A stretch of 64,000 bases of DNA from Mangifera indica (lineage: Eukaryota > Streptophyta > Magnoliopsida > Sapindales > Anacardiaceae). Below the pieces are notes generated by a model. It ran no database searches. It saw only the letters and a list, made by a program, of their open reading frames with translations, and was not told where the DNA came from. The position numbers and the translations under genes were made by a program. The stretch spans positions 1,054,001 through 1,118,000 of the forward strand of contig NC_058151.1 of NCBI RefSeq assembly GCF_011075055.1. Reading direction: 5' to 3'. Positions 28,427-39,100 of this stretch are shown piece after piece (positions within the stretch are counted from its first letter, which is position 1; each line of letters starts with the position of its first letter).

Positions 28427-28715
28427 TAGAGTTTGATTCGGTTTATATATAGTTGAGTTCGAGTTTAAACTCGAACTTGTGAAAATCAAGCTCCAATTTA
28501 GATCGAATTCAGTTCGAGCTTTTTTTTCGTTATTAAAACGATATCGTTTTAATATATATTGATTAAAATAATATCATTTTATATCAAAATTTTTAATTTA
28601 AAAATTTGGTGAATAGCTTAAACTCGAGTTTGAATTCGTATAGGGTTGACTCATTTTGAGTAGTTCAAATTGAATTTAAATTCAAATTCAAATAAATTCA
28701 ATTCAATCTAATCTT
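28427..28715. mobile_element. hAT-like MITE with target duplication CTATGGAGC
   Basis: The 289-bp element is flanked by CTATGGAGC at 28418-28426 and 28716-28724. The inside has GAGTTCGAGTTTAAACTCGAAC and a pair of AAAACGATATCGTTTT-like palindromes, as in the fresher copy at 37285-37611. It is an older member of the same family, just upstream of FtsH11. Confidence 0.75.
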
Positions 28716-28724
28716 CTATGGAGC

Positions 28725-30380
28725 TGACTTCGAGTCTCCGACTGTCATTGCTCATAATTTGAAAAAACAATATATAATATAAATAAATAAATAATTAATT
28801 AGTAATTATGATATAGAAAAATGGGTTAAGTTTTTCACATCAATTATTAACAAATTTTTGACCAAAAAATACCGCAAGGCCGTCCAACTCACCGTCACCT
28901 TTACACATGTGATTGTTGGCAAATTGGGCACACCTTTACGTAGCTGGGTTCTGCCTAATTTGTGCGGCCCATTGTGCTATTAGCCATATTGGGCCATGGC
29001 CTGCCACAAAACCGAGGCATGGGACACGACGTAATCACCCTTTGGGTTGTCCTTCTATGAAGCTTTTTACGAGTCAATCTGCATGCTTTTTTGGGTCAGC
29101 GTATTAAATCTTTATTTTAATTTTTTTTTTAAAATTATTAAATCTATTAATTTTTAAAAATATTTACGAGGAGAATACACTCGAAATATTATTGAATTAC
29201 CCTCATTTATGACATGGGTATTACAATTGCCACACTAAAAATTGTTAAAAATTGTTGCAAAATAAAAAGTAATCACTAGAGCCGTTGGAATCCAATGGCT
29301 GCTTGGTTGTTGATGGTACGGTTAGATTTGAGTAGAACAAAGTTTGAGCTTAATCTCACTTTTAAAGTGTTCAACCTCAATTTAAATTCGAGTTTAAATT
29401 GACTTTTAAACTCAGTTTGATGTTAAAACAATATCATTTTGACGTGTATTGATTAAAAAGATATTGCTTTAGTCAATTCATATCAAATTATTACAGTTTC
29501 CAAGCTTGCCAAAAATCTCTAAAGCTCGAATTTAAAAATTTTGAATTCTCGACTCAAGCTTGAACTCCAATTTACTTGAGCCAAACTTGTTTCAAACTCA
29601 TTTAAGGGTATGAATAATTTAGTTTCAACAATAAAATCAAATTGAATATCTTAAAAGTTACAGTTTGGTTTGGTCTTATTTGAGTTAGAAATTTTTCATT
29701 CTTTTTTTCAGTTTGGGATGTGGTTTGAATAATTTTCAAATCAAATTAAATTGTAAACCATATTTCTTTAAATAAATAAATAATATACACACACATATAT
29801 ATATATGTATATGAGTTTAGAAGATTCAAACTATGGTAGTCAAAATTGTAATCGAAAACCTAATTTTTCATATTACGTATCGTATAATGCATTTTTAAAA
29901 AAAAAAATATTAATAAAAAATAAAAAAATAATAATTGACACGTCCTTATGTTTTAAAATATCACAACACCCTTAATATTCGAAAGTTTTTCATGAACACC
30001 CATACTACACTATTACTTCCTCTAAAAAAATGAATCTATATGTATCGGTAATATGTATTATATCATAAAATATATTTATTATATCATATTAATTTGATAT
30101 ATCTTATGATACATAAATTTTTTATTTATATTGTATCGTGTTATAAGATACATATAGTGTATAATAGAATATAAATAATTATGGTTTAAACTGTAATTTA
30201 AATCAAAATAAACTGTATTTTTTTATTGTAATTTGGTTTGAAAATTTTTCATATTGTTTTTTCTATTTAATTTAAAAAAAAATTTCAAATTATATTAACC
30301 AAACTACGCCTCCTTTTTTACTCATTTAAGTTAAATTCGAATTAAAATTATAGTAAATTTGACTTAAATCTACTATTGGT
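28725..30380. other. Intergenic, repeat-rich
   Basis: Contains a GGCCCATTGTGC...CCACAAAACCGAGGC stretch (28950-29060) related to the tandem block at 45.8-46.1 kb, another degenerate AACTCGAGTTTAAATTG element (about 29310-29610), and AT-rich debris with simple repeats near 29790. No coding region found. Confidence 0.5.
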
Positions 30381-31032
30381 TGGTTGGTGTAGTAACTGTT
30401 GGACATTGACTACTCCTCTACTTATTGGAAAACATATTATGTTTTCCTATTTTTAATTATTTTATTTAAGGTCATCTCAGGGCCTAAAAGCGGGTTCTAG
30501 CATGACTCGTAAATTTCCGGGCTAAGCCCATTTGAGCCATGCTTTTTCCTTTCGGGTTGGCACAGCTCTTTGACAGGTGCAATTGTGTACAATGGACGGT
30601 GTTAGATGATTAATCGTGTACCACTACTGATATGTTGGGATCTTTGTAAAAATCCTTGACCTGTTAATACATATGGAGGTCATTTGCTTTTCAGCATACT
30701 CTACTATGTTCATACTGTTTGAGGATAGCACATCAAATGGAACCCAGACCTGCTATTACATGTCATTGCTTAATCGGCATGGCTTAAATATTAGCAGAAG
30801 TTCTTGAAGCAAAAGAGCCATTTTTATAACTTTAGATGTGATTGCCCTTTTCCTGGAAATTTGTTGCCTCATTGCAGTCGTTCCTGCCATAAACAAACAA
30901 TTATCTGAAAACTCTGCTCATGTACAAATGTTGATTCGAGAATAAATTCAGATTGGCATTAATACATATTCAGACCATTATATTGAAAATTGACTTGATT
31001 ATGAACAAATAATCATTTCTCGATATGCATAT

Positions 31033-33814
31033 TCATATCTTTAAACTAAAGGCTTCAATATGGATGTCTTCATTTTGATCTACATCCCTGTACTTGCAAT
31101 AAAGAACAAGTTGGAGGATGCCTAAGGGGCGACCAACCAGATTAGGGTACTGCAAGACATCAATTCACATGTGAAACTCAAAGCATCAAACATTTTTTAG
31201 GGAAATTATAATAAATGGCCAAATTACCCCTCTATTAAGCAAAAATGCCCAATTTCACTATTTCTAAGTAAAAATGCCCAAATTCCCTATTCCTAAGCAG
31301 AACACCTTAATTTTTTTTAAAATACCAAAATTACCCTTCATCACATTTATATAAACTCCCTCACTCTCACTCTCATTACATATATTTCTTATATCACTTA
31401 AATACTTACTTTCACTCTCATTTTTACTTAATATCAATTACTACGGGTTCAATCGGAAAGAAGAAATCTGTATTTTTGAATTCGAATAAAAAAAATCAAT
31501 TCGTGAAAACTACATTAAAAATAACATATTATGAATAAATAGATATATTGAAATATCCTAGATTGTCAACAATAAAAAAATTACTCAAAAATCTAAAAAA
31601 ACATATCTAAATTTTGAAAACTACATATTTAAATAGCTTATGAATGAGAAAATCAAAAAATTGATCAAAAATTTCGTAATTACATTGTAAAACATGTCTA
31701 AAAAAGTACATCGTAATTACAAATATCAAATTTGAAAATTACATATAAAAAAAAGTCTAGCCCGGTCACAAATAAACTCAAAATCATAAAAATTGAAAAT
31801 TCTAAATTTGATAAAATAAAAAAACTGCATAAAACATATTAAAACAGTTTTATTTTGGCCTCCAAATTCGGCGCAACCAGCAAAACTGGTGTTGTTATAG
31901 AGCTCAAAACGAGCTTCGCGTTGATATATTACAGGCCCCGTAACTCCTCCCAGATCAAAAGTTATGGCCGTTCAAAGTCTGTCTCATATATACCCTATAG
32001 TTTTAAAAAAGTTAATTTCCACCCAACCCACAGCTACCCCACGGTTTAGTGTAAAATTTTCCATGGACCCCTGTGGATCTCCTCCTGTTCCCCCTCCCCC
32101 TAAAATTTTGAAAATGTTAAATTCCGCCCCCCCCCCCCCCCCCCAACCCCCCATCCCACGGGCGCCCGTGAGAGATTACGCAAAATCGACAGATTTAATC
32201 CATTTTCTGGCCAAAAATCAGTATTTCAGCCTCTAATTTCAACACAAATCAAATTTATATATCTAATAACACAAAACCCCTCAAGAAATTCAAGTAAAAC
32301 AACCAAGAATCAAAACATTTTATGCATTGTTCAAAATCGGAACACTAAACATTCAAACCTCAAAATCTCTCTCAAATCTCAATAATCATAACAATAAATT
32401 GATTTAAACAAGACTTGAGATGATATACTATCCTTATTTGTCATTTTCAGTTATCGAAAAATACGAAAATCGACAAAAATCTCTTCCACCGTGGGATGAC
32501 TGTGGGAAGGGCATTTTTCTTTGAATTTACACAGTGAAACCGTGGAAAATTACTATGGGAATTCCTTGTTTATATACAGGGGTAGTTTCATTATTTCATA
32601 AAAGTTGAACATTTTTGCTTAAACCTTATTATTTTGGATAATTTTACTTAAACCCCTTAATTTTGGCCATTTATTATAATTTCCCCATTTTTTAAGCATG
32701 TAGTCTTGCCTCACAAAGAGGGTTTTTGGTAACTATACAAATCGCAACAAATAGATCGTGGGTTGGCGGTCCATATGCCATCCAAAGTAAGCTTGCAATG
32801 AATGAGAAGAAAGATAAATAGAATGGCATGACTTCTACACTCTTTGTTTGAAGAACTTGCCTCTGCAACAACAAAAACATATATGTTAATTTACAATCTT
32901 TTTGGGCTTTTTCAAGGCTTCTTAGAAGAATACTACCATGAACCCATAATGAGAAAAATGACTTACCACAGCCAGTAGTGGAGAACCATACGTTGCCACA
33001 GAGGCCACCAGTGCAACACTGCCCACAAACACCTTGCGATGGTGGTGGTCAAAGAATAGAAAGCCTGATATAACTGCAGTGATGCTGAATACTAGGATAA
33101 CAGGAATCGATGTGACAGCAGCCCTCATCTGTAAAATCATTATATTTACCGAGTCTCTTTCTTCAACTGTGTATGAAAGTGGAAAAAAAAATTATAGTTT
33201 TTCAGCATACAAAACTTTCTGTGGACTTAAATAACTTCCTTTCATGCATGCAAATGATTCAATATCATGTCAAATAGAAATAATTAAATTGTTTGCCTTG
33301 TCTCTTGCTGAAGCAAACCAAAAATATATCAAAATGAAGGAGAACTCGAGAAGGATCCCTAAACCGTTCACAGTGATCGCAAGGAAATTCTCCCACTTGT
33401 AGCTTACAATAGGTAGTTCATACCAAGTATAAAGGAGACAGTTTAACAGAGCAATTATGTAAGGAAGGCATGAAAAGTCCTCTGTCTTTTTGCTCTTCAT
33501 CACCCTTGAAAATGTTAGTCTGGAAACATATAAAAAATAATAGTTTGTTTTTCCAAGTTAGCTGCTTCAAACATCTTCCTAATTCTAAGATGAAAATAAC
33601 TTGTATAAAATAACATGCAGTAGAATATTTTGTCAACGTTACATGGGTGCAGCATAAAGTAACAAAGAAGCTGCATTGCCTGCAAGCAAAACATTATTAG
33701 TGTATTAGGTGAAGGCTTTTCTATCCATGGTGATATATTGATAGGAAGCTAAAACAATAAACAAAGAAGAAAGTTACCCATGATTTCTACTGACAGCCGC
33801 AATCTATCTCCCAT
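31033..33814 (-). pseudogene. SWEET3: SWEET3-type sugar transporter, copy A (decaying; splice donor of intron 5 lost)
   Basis: Exons homologous to copy C: 33778-33814, 33643-33679, 33297-33519, 32967-33128, 32743-32862, 31033-31149. The first five give 193 residues with both MtN3/saliva repeats through TM6 and all four family prolines (AAP, CLPY, YGSP, MPFY). SWEETs move sugars passively across membranes. Three defects are visible. The intron 5 donor is GCG|ATTTGT where copy C has GCG|GTTTGT, so normal splicing to the TM7 exon should fail; read-through adds 16 residues and stops at 32692-32694. Intron 5 carries a 1486-bp transposon. TM2 has WYELP instead of WYGLP. The last exon stays open and would encode TM7 plus a short tail. 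Intron 3 starts with GC. Expression of a truncated six-TM protein remains possible. Confidence 0.85.
31200..32685. mobile_element. Mutator-like non-autonomous element (MULE) with 9-bp target duplication
   Basis: Ends are inverted: left GGGAAATTATAATAAATGG, right CCATTTATTATAATTTCCC. Flanking duplication CATTTTTTA lies at 31191-31199 and 32686-32694. Nine-base duplications are typical of Mutator-like elements. Weaker inverted similarity goes on inside both ends (AAGCAAAAATG motifs). The middle, 31850-32230, is GC-richer with an 18-C run at 32127-32144, but I see no transposase and no clear captured gene. Copy C lacks the element entirely, so the empty site is visible at about 47210. Confidence 0.88.
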
Positions 33815-33861
33815 GTTTTTGCCTGGAAAAGATTTTCCTAAGATCCCATAAAAAAGAGTTT

Positions 33862-33931
<70 letters not shown>
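33862..33931. repeat. (TA)10 (AG)25 microsatellite at the SWEET3 copy A promoter/leader
   Basis: A TA run at 33862-33881 passes directly into AG repeats at 33881-33931. It starts 48 bp before the copy A start codon (minus strand, where it reads as CT repeats then TATA). Copies B and C have only short TA stretches there. Confidence 0.95.
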
Positions 33932-33934
<3 letters not shown>

Positions 33935-34479
33935 AAAAGGAATAATAGAGAATAGAAAGAAAAGAAAGGTAATCTACATTTTCATAAACTTGTGGTGTGG
34001 AGGAAACAGTTTACTATAGAATATAGCTTTGTTACAAATAATTTAATACAAAATCAGTGAAGGAACAAGCTAAATAGCACGGAAACAGAATTACAAAAAC
34101 ATGTAAATACGAAAACGGAAACGCGAAAATATATTTTCTAAAAAATATAGAAAATGGAAACGTGAAAAACGTATAAATATTAAAAATATAAGGGGTTTTC
34201 TGTCAATACAAATTTTTATTTAAAAAATACAGCAAATTGTCTATGGTTGTCCAGACAATGACAGTAAGTAGGGAATGACAACTAAACAGGGAATTGTCTA
34301 AGGTTGTCCAGACAATGATGAACTGTTGATAGCCAAACTCCTTCCAACAAGGCTGTGGCCTGTAGCAGTAACCAAAAAAGAAGGAAAACAAGCTGTAAAA
34401 AACAACCAAAATTTAAGCTTATCTACAATACTAAATGAAAGCAAATTGTGAAAAGAAGGTAAAAAATCTGTATTAATCC

Positions 34480-35480
34480 TACAGCTATCTTGTTGCGTTA
34501 ATATATATACCAGAAAAATATTGCAGATTAATTAGACAAGGTTAGGGGATTGTAGGAAATGTGAAACTCTAAGCACCATAAATTCTTTATACCTTTCTGT
34601 TCTCCTATTTGGTTACCTTTTTTGTTTTTCTTTTCTCTTTGATTTCAACCTTCCAGGGACATAAATATAACCATGATCTAAGAAATGTTAGACCCTGAAC
34701 TCGTAAAAAAATAGAAGCTTGCCACATAAGAATTCAACTTTCAAATGATTGCCACAAACACAAAAGAAATGAAGGGAGTACCCTGGCTGATCTAAACGGA
34801 AAACAAATTGGCTTTATTCATTGTTTGGAATAGGAAACCAAGCAAATAACATATAAAAAATTGTAGGAGATCGTTTCATTGTTACAACAGGGTGTATATT
34901 TTAGGGTTTAGGACTTACTCACCCTTACGCAATCACATTTGCTCGTTGCAGATGAACAATTGAGGACGAAAAAGCCTGTTGCTATGGCTGCTCCAGTAGC
35001 AGCCGCCATGGAAACAAAACCAGTAGCAGCAAGACCTCCAACACCCTACAAGGACGTGCTAGTTGACCAAATCACTTATTCAATAATCCACGTGTTTGTC
35101 AAACTGGCTCATCAAAAATTAATTTTTTAATGATTTTTAACTTTTTGCGACTCTATCCAATTGATCTGCGGGCCTTCTTTGCAAAACCTCAGCACGGCCA
35201 GCCTTAAAAGTAGTTGGGTTGCCCAGGCTGAGCTCTTTTAAACCTTGAGCCATGCCGGCCCATGCCCCATTGCTGGGTCTAAACGGAAAAAAGCAATTTT
35301 ATATTACTATAAAATATGGACATGTTAATTGAAAATGAGTGTTTTCCTCTTTTACCCTTTGATCTCCTAAACCACACAATCTCCAGCTGAATTGCGCAAT
35401 TTAAAGTTGTATACCACAATCTGCTAACCTCAACCGGCTGCTCAATACGCTTACCCGGCGCCAAAATTATTTCACAAGAA
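34480..35480. other. Intergenic between SWEET3 copy A and PTB2
   Basis: An Ala/Pro-rich 63-codon ORF (34939-35130) has no family I recognise. A short GC-rich stretch at 35160-35280 (CAGCACGGCCAGCC, ATGCCGGCCCATGCC) belongs to a dispersed repeat seen also at 30.5, 45.8 and 46.4 kb. The PTB2 promoter should lie in the right part. Confidence 0.4.
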
Positions 35481-35499
35481 AAAAAAAAAATTAAATCAT

Positions 35500-36128
35500 A
35501 AATCTCTTCAGCTTCATTCTCTCCTTGGAAACCCTAACCTCAAACCAAATTCAAAGTTTGGCTCGTCAGGTATTTGATTTCTAATCTTCTATTATTCCAG
35601 ATTTCTCCCAGCTTTCTTCATTAAAATTTTAGATGGATCGGTTGTAATTTCCCTCTGTTCCTGTATTTATGCTGAATTTTCTTTTAAAAGATTTAATTTC
35701 TGTCGTTGTATCGGGCGCTAGATTGATTATATTTTGTAGATTATTTTTAGAATAAGGTTGCATTTTTGTTTATTTCATGCCAGTTCTGTTTCCCTTAGCG
35801 ATTATAGATGCTGACTTCATTGTTTTTTTAGGGGGGCTGTGATCGCTGTTTCTTACTTTTGTTGGTTAAATACAAATTGGGAAGGCTAGTATATAAATGA
35901 TGATGATATTTGACAGGACATCTGTAAATGACTTCATCTATGTTTGTTTTGGTTGTAGTTCCGATGAAGGAATGCTTATGTAGGTGTCTTCTGGATATGA
36001 AGCTTTTTATATGTTTGGTTGATAATTTTTGCAGACTTAGTATGTAGGTTTTCTTGATGAGATGTGGTTTTGATATGGGTTTCATATTGCAGCACTTAAT
36101 ATAACTTACATCGGGGTGGTTGTTCAGA
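35500..36128 (+). other. PTB2: PTB2 5' leader with intron
   Basis: CTCGTCAG|GTATTT gives a donor after 35569, and TTCATATTGCAG gives an acceptor before 36093. The leader exons would be about 35500-35569 and 36093-36128, leaving a 523-bp 5' UTR intron. The leader has a CT-rich start (CTTCAGCTTCATTCTCTCC) usual for plant 5' UTRs. Confidence 0.6.
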
Positions 36129-39100
36129 ATGGCATCTGTTTCTAGTCAGCCACAGTTCCGTTACACTCAACCGCCATCTAAGGTGCTACATTTGAGAAAC
36201 TTACCGTGGGAATGCACAGAGGAGGAATTAATTGAACTTGGGAAGCCATTTGGTAAAGTTGTGAACACGAAATGCAATGTCGGAGCTAACCGGAATCAGG
36301 CATTTATAGAATTTGTAAGTGGGAGTGGGTCTTTGTGTTTTAATTGTTCAATTCAAGTTTCTCAGAGATTGTGTCAGTGGGTGTTCATCATTCACTTTCT
36401 TCATATCCGCAGGCAGATTTAAATCAAGCTATTGCAATGATATCATATTACGCCTCATCCTCGGAGCCTGCTCAAGTGCGGGGGAAAACTGTGTACCTGC
36501 AGTATTCTAATAGACAGGAGATAGTAAACAACAAAACAACAGCAGATGTTGCTGGAAATGTACTGTTGGTAACAATTGAGGGTACAGATGCACGCCTTGT
36601 CAGCATTGATGTCTTACACCTGGTAAGTTAATTTCTTGCTTTTCTTTTATTGTTAGACAAGGTAAACATACTACTACTGCATGTTGTCAATGAACTTCTG
36701 TAACTGGGTTCTAGTTTGTCATGCTTTGGAAAGCTTTTGTTTGACTTGAATGTAAATGGATCAGCAGGCCCATGTCAAGGCAATATCTCCAATGGCAGCT
36801 TAGTGCATCGGGAGAAAGAGCACATGTGTGTTTGTCTCCTTTCTCCTTTCCTTAACATTACCTCTTTCTTCCCTTCATTTCCTCCTCACCTACCTATTCC
36901 TAAAATTCTAATAGTTTAGGATAATTTCAATTTTTTCTCTTGTGCATTCCCTTCACTCTTTTTATAGCTGCATGCTTTGTTTTATGTTTTGGTTATCCTG
37001 TGGCCAATGCTGGCATTGGTTTTTCCAGTACAATTGCTTATAATTTTGGGACACTAGGCTTTGATCAATTCCATTTAATTTTTGTTTTTATTGTGTTCAC
37101 TCTGGTGTTGTGTAAGGTTTTTGCACCAGATGGATGCTAGCTTTCCTGAATTTACTAATATTTAAATTGGTTTGAGTTCGGGTGATTTGACTGGTGGATA
37201 GAATTGTGATTCTTATTCTGTTACTAGGAGAGTTGAGTTTCAAGTGCCTATCATTGCTGTTAATCTGTCTTAAGTAAGTGTTACTAGGGCTGGATTTAAG
37301 CCGAGCCGAGCTTGAGCTCGGCTCGGTTTATATATAGTTGAGCTCAAGCTCGGCTCGGTTCATATATAGTTGAGCTGGAGTTCGAGCTTGAGCTCGTGAA
37401 AGCTAAGCTCGAACTCGATTCGACTCGTTTTTCGTTATTAAAACGATGTTGTTTTAATACATATTGGTCAAAACGACGTCGTTTTGTATTAAAATTTTTA
37501 ATTATAAAATATGACGAGTAGCTCGAGCTCGAGCTCGAACTCGGCTAGGGCCGGCTCGTTTCGGGCTTGACCGAGTTGAGCTCGAGCTTGCTCGGTTCGA
37601 GTCCAGCCCTAAGTGTTACTTTTAGCTTAGAAAGAGTGAATGAATCATTTTGAAGTCAAGGGAATTGCCTTTTTAAAATACATGGAGGTAGAGGCCAAGT
37701 GCCCAACAATCTGAGAGAACTATTGTTTCTCATAAAAATAGTGTGAATTTAAGCCACACGGGGAGACTAAAGCTCTTGTAGTATAATATCAATGTTTTGT
37801 ATCTTTGCAGTTATGTTGCATCCTTTTTCCTTTGATATATGAAATACTGCTGTGTACTTGTATAAACATGGAAAATTCAAATATGTATGCATTTGGTTTT
37901 ATAATATTCACTGCTAGGAATAATGCAGGGAAGTTGCTTTTTGAGCTTGTAGAATATATTTTTTCCTTAAATGTTTCTTAAAGTAATTTGATTTATGCAG
38001 GTTTTTTCAGCTTTTGGGTTTGTGCATAAGATTACTACTTTTGAGAAAACGGCTGGATTTCAGGTGTATATATATTATTTGTTGGTGGCAAATTTGTATT
38101 GGCGATTTCTCATTTTTGGAGTGTGAACTCACAGTACAACAATCTTTTCAGGCCTTGGTTCAATTTTCCGATACAGAAACTGCTACCTCTGCAAAAAATG
38201 CGCTCGATGGAAGAAGCATCCCTAGGTAACAAGTGTATTACTCTTTTGACATGGCATTTAGTTCAACTGTTGTAAAAACATGTCATGATTGGGAATGTAC
38301 ACATAAGACATTTAAGAGTCATTTCACATAAAAGCTCTAATCAAACTTCTGATGGACAGTGAAGCCCCTCATGCCCTTATCTTCAATTTTTTAATCCTTT
38401 AAAGTTTAGAAAAATTTTGGGTCACTGATGCTGAGTAAATAATTCTTTATCTGGTAAATTGTTGGCAATGATAATTCCCTGAATGTTCATGTGTTACATT
38501 GGTTAAGCTATGTATGTACCAGTTCTATTGCTTTTGTTAGTATCATTTGTGCAACTTAAATTATTTATTGAATATTTTTCTTGTCATTGGTATCAGGTAT
38601 CTTCTTCCCGAGAATCTGGGGCAATGTACCCTGAGGATCACATATTCTGCGCACACAGATTTGAGTGTGAAATTCCAGAGTCATCGTAGCAGGTAGCACA
38701 GTTGTCAGTTGCTTGACATTTGACTGTTTAATATACTGCATTGCATATTGGCTTCACGCTAGTTTCTCTATGTGGGGATACTAGGCACTTTTTCAACATC
38801 TATATGTACCATTCAGTTCCCTTCATCCATTTGGTTATATGATTGTTTGCAATAATATTATTTACTAGACTTCTCCCTTTGTCTTGATAATAGTAAGTTT
38901 TTTGTCTCATTTATGTTAATTGCGCCTACAGGGACTACACTAATCCTTACCTTCCTGTTGCTCCATCAGCCATTGATGCTAGTGGTCAGGTAACTGCGAC
39001 TCAGGGGTTTATTGTGTTATATAAAATCATAGTTACAAGGTGCAATATGAAATAATGTTTGGCTCATTTGAAGCATTTACATCATGAGGTTATTTTGCCT

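Larger units (their letters stand above)
30390..34470. repeat. Segmental duplication unit A (SWEET3 with flanks)
   Basis: The 3' flank (30390-30900), gene and 5' flank (to about 34470) match 46330-48700 around copy C, with shared phrases such as CATACTCTACTATGTTCAT, TTAAATATTAGCAGAA and GTTGGAAAACATAT-like ends. Unit B (44.0-45.3 kb) is a shorter, rearranged relative. The duplication therefore moved more than the coding region. Limits are approximate. Confidence 0.75.

Noticed and set aside
31855..32236. ORFs with a poly-Pro stretch inside the MULE-like element
   Set aside because: The proline run is only the 18-C tract; no domain is visible and the frame is short. Possible gene capture is left as a test in the findings.
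34939..35130. Ala/Pro-rich ORF of 63 codons
   Set aside because: No recognisable family, no promoter or splice evidence; composition bias alone keeps it open.
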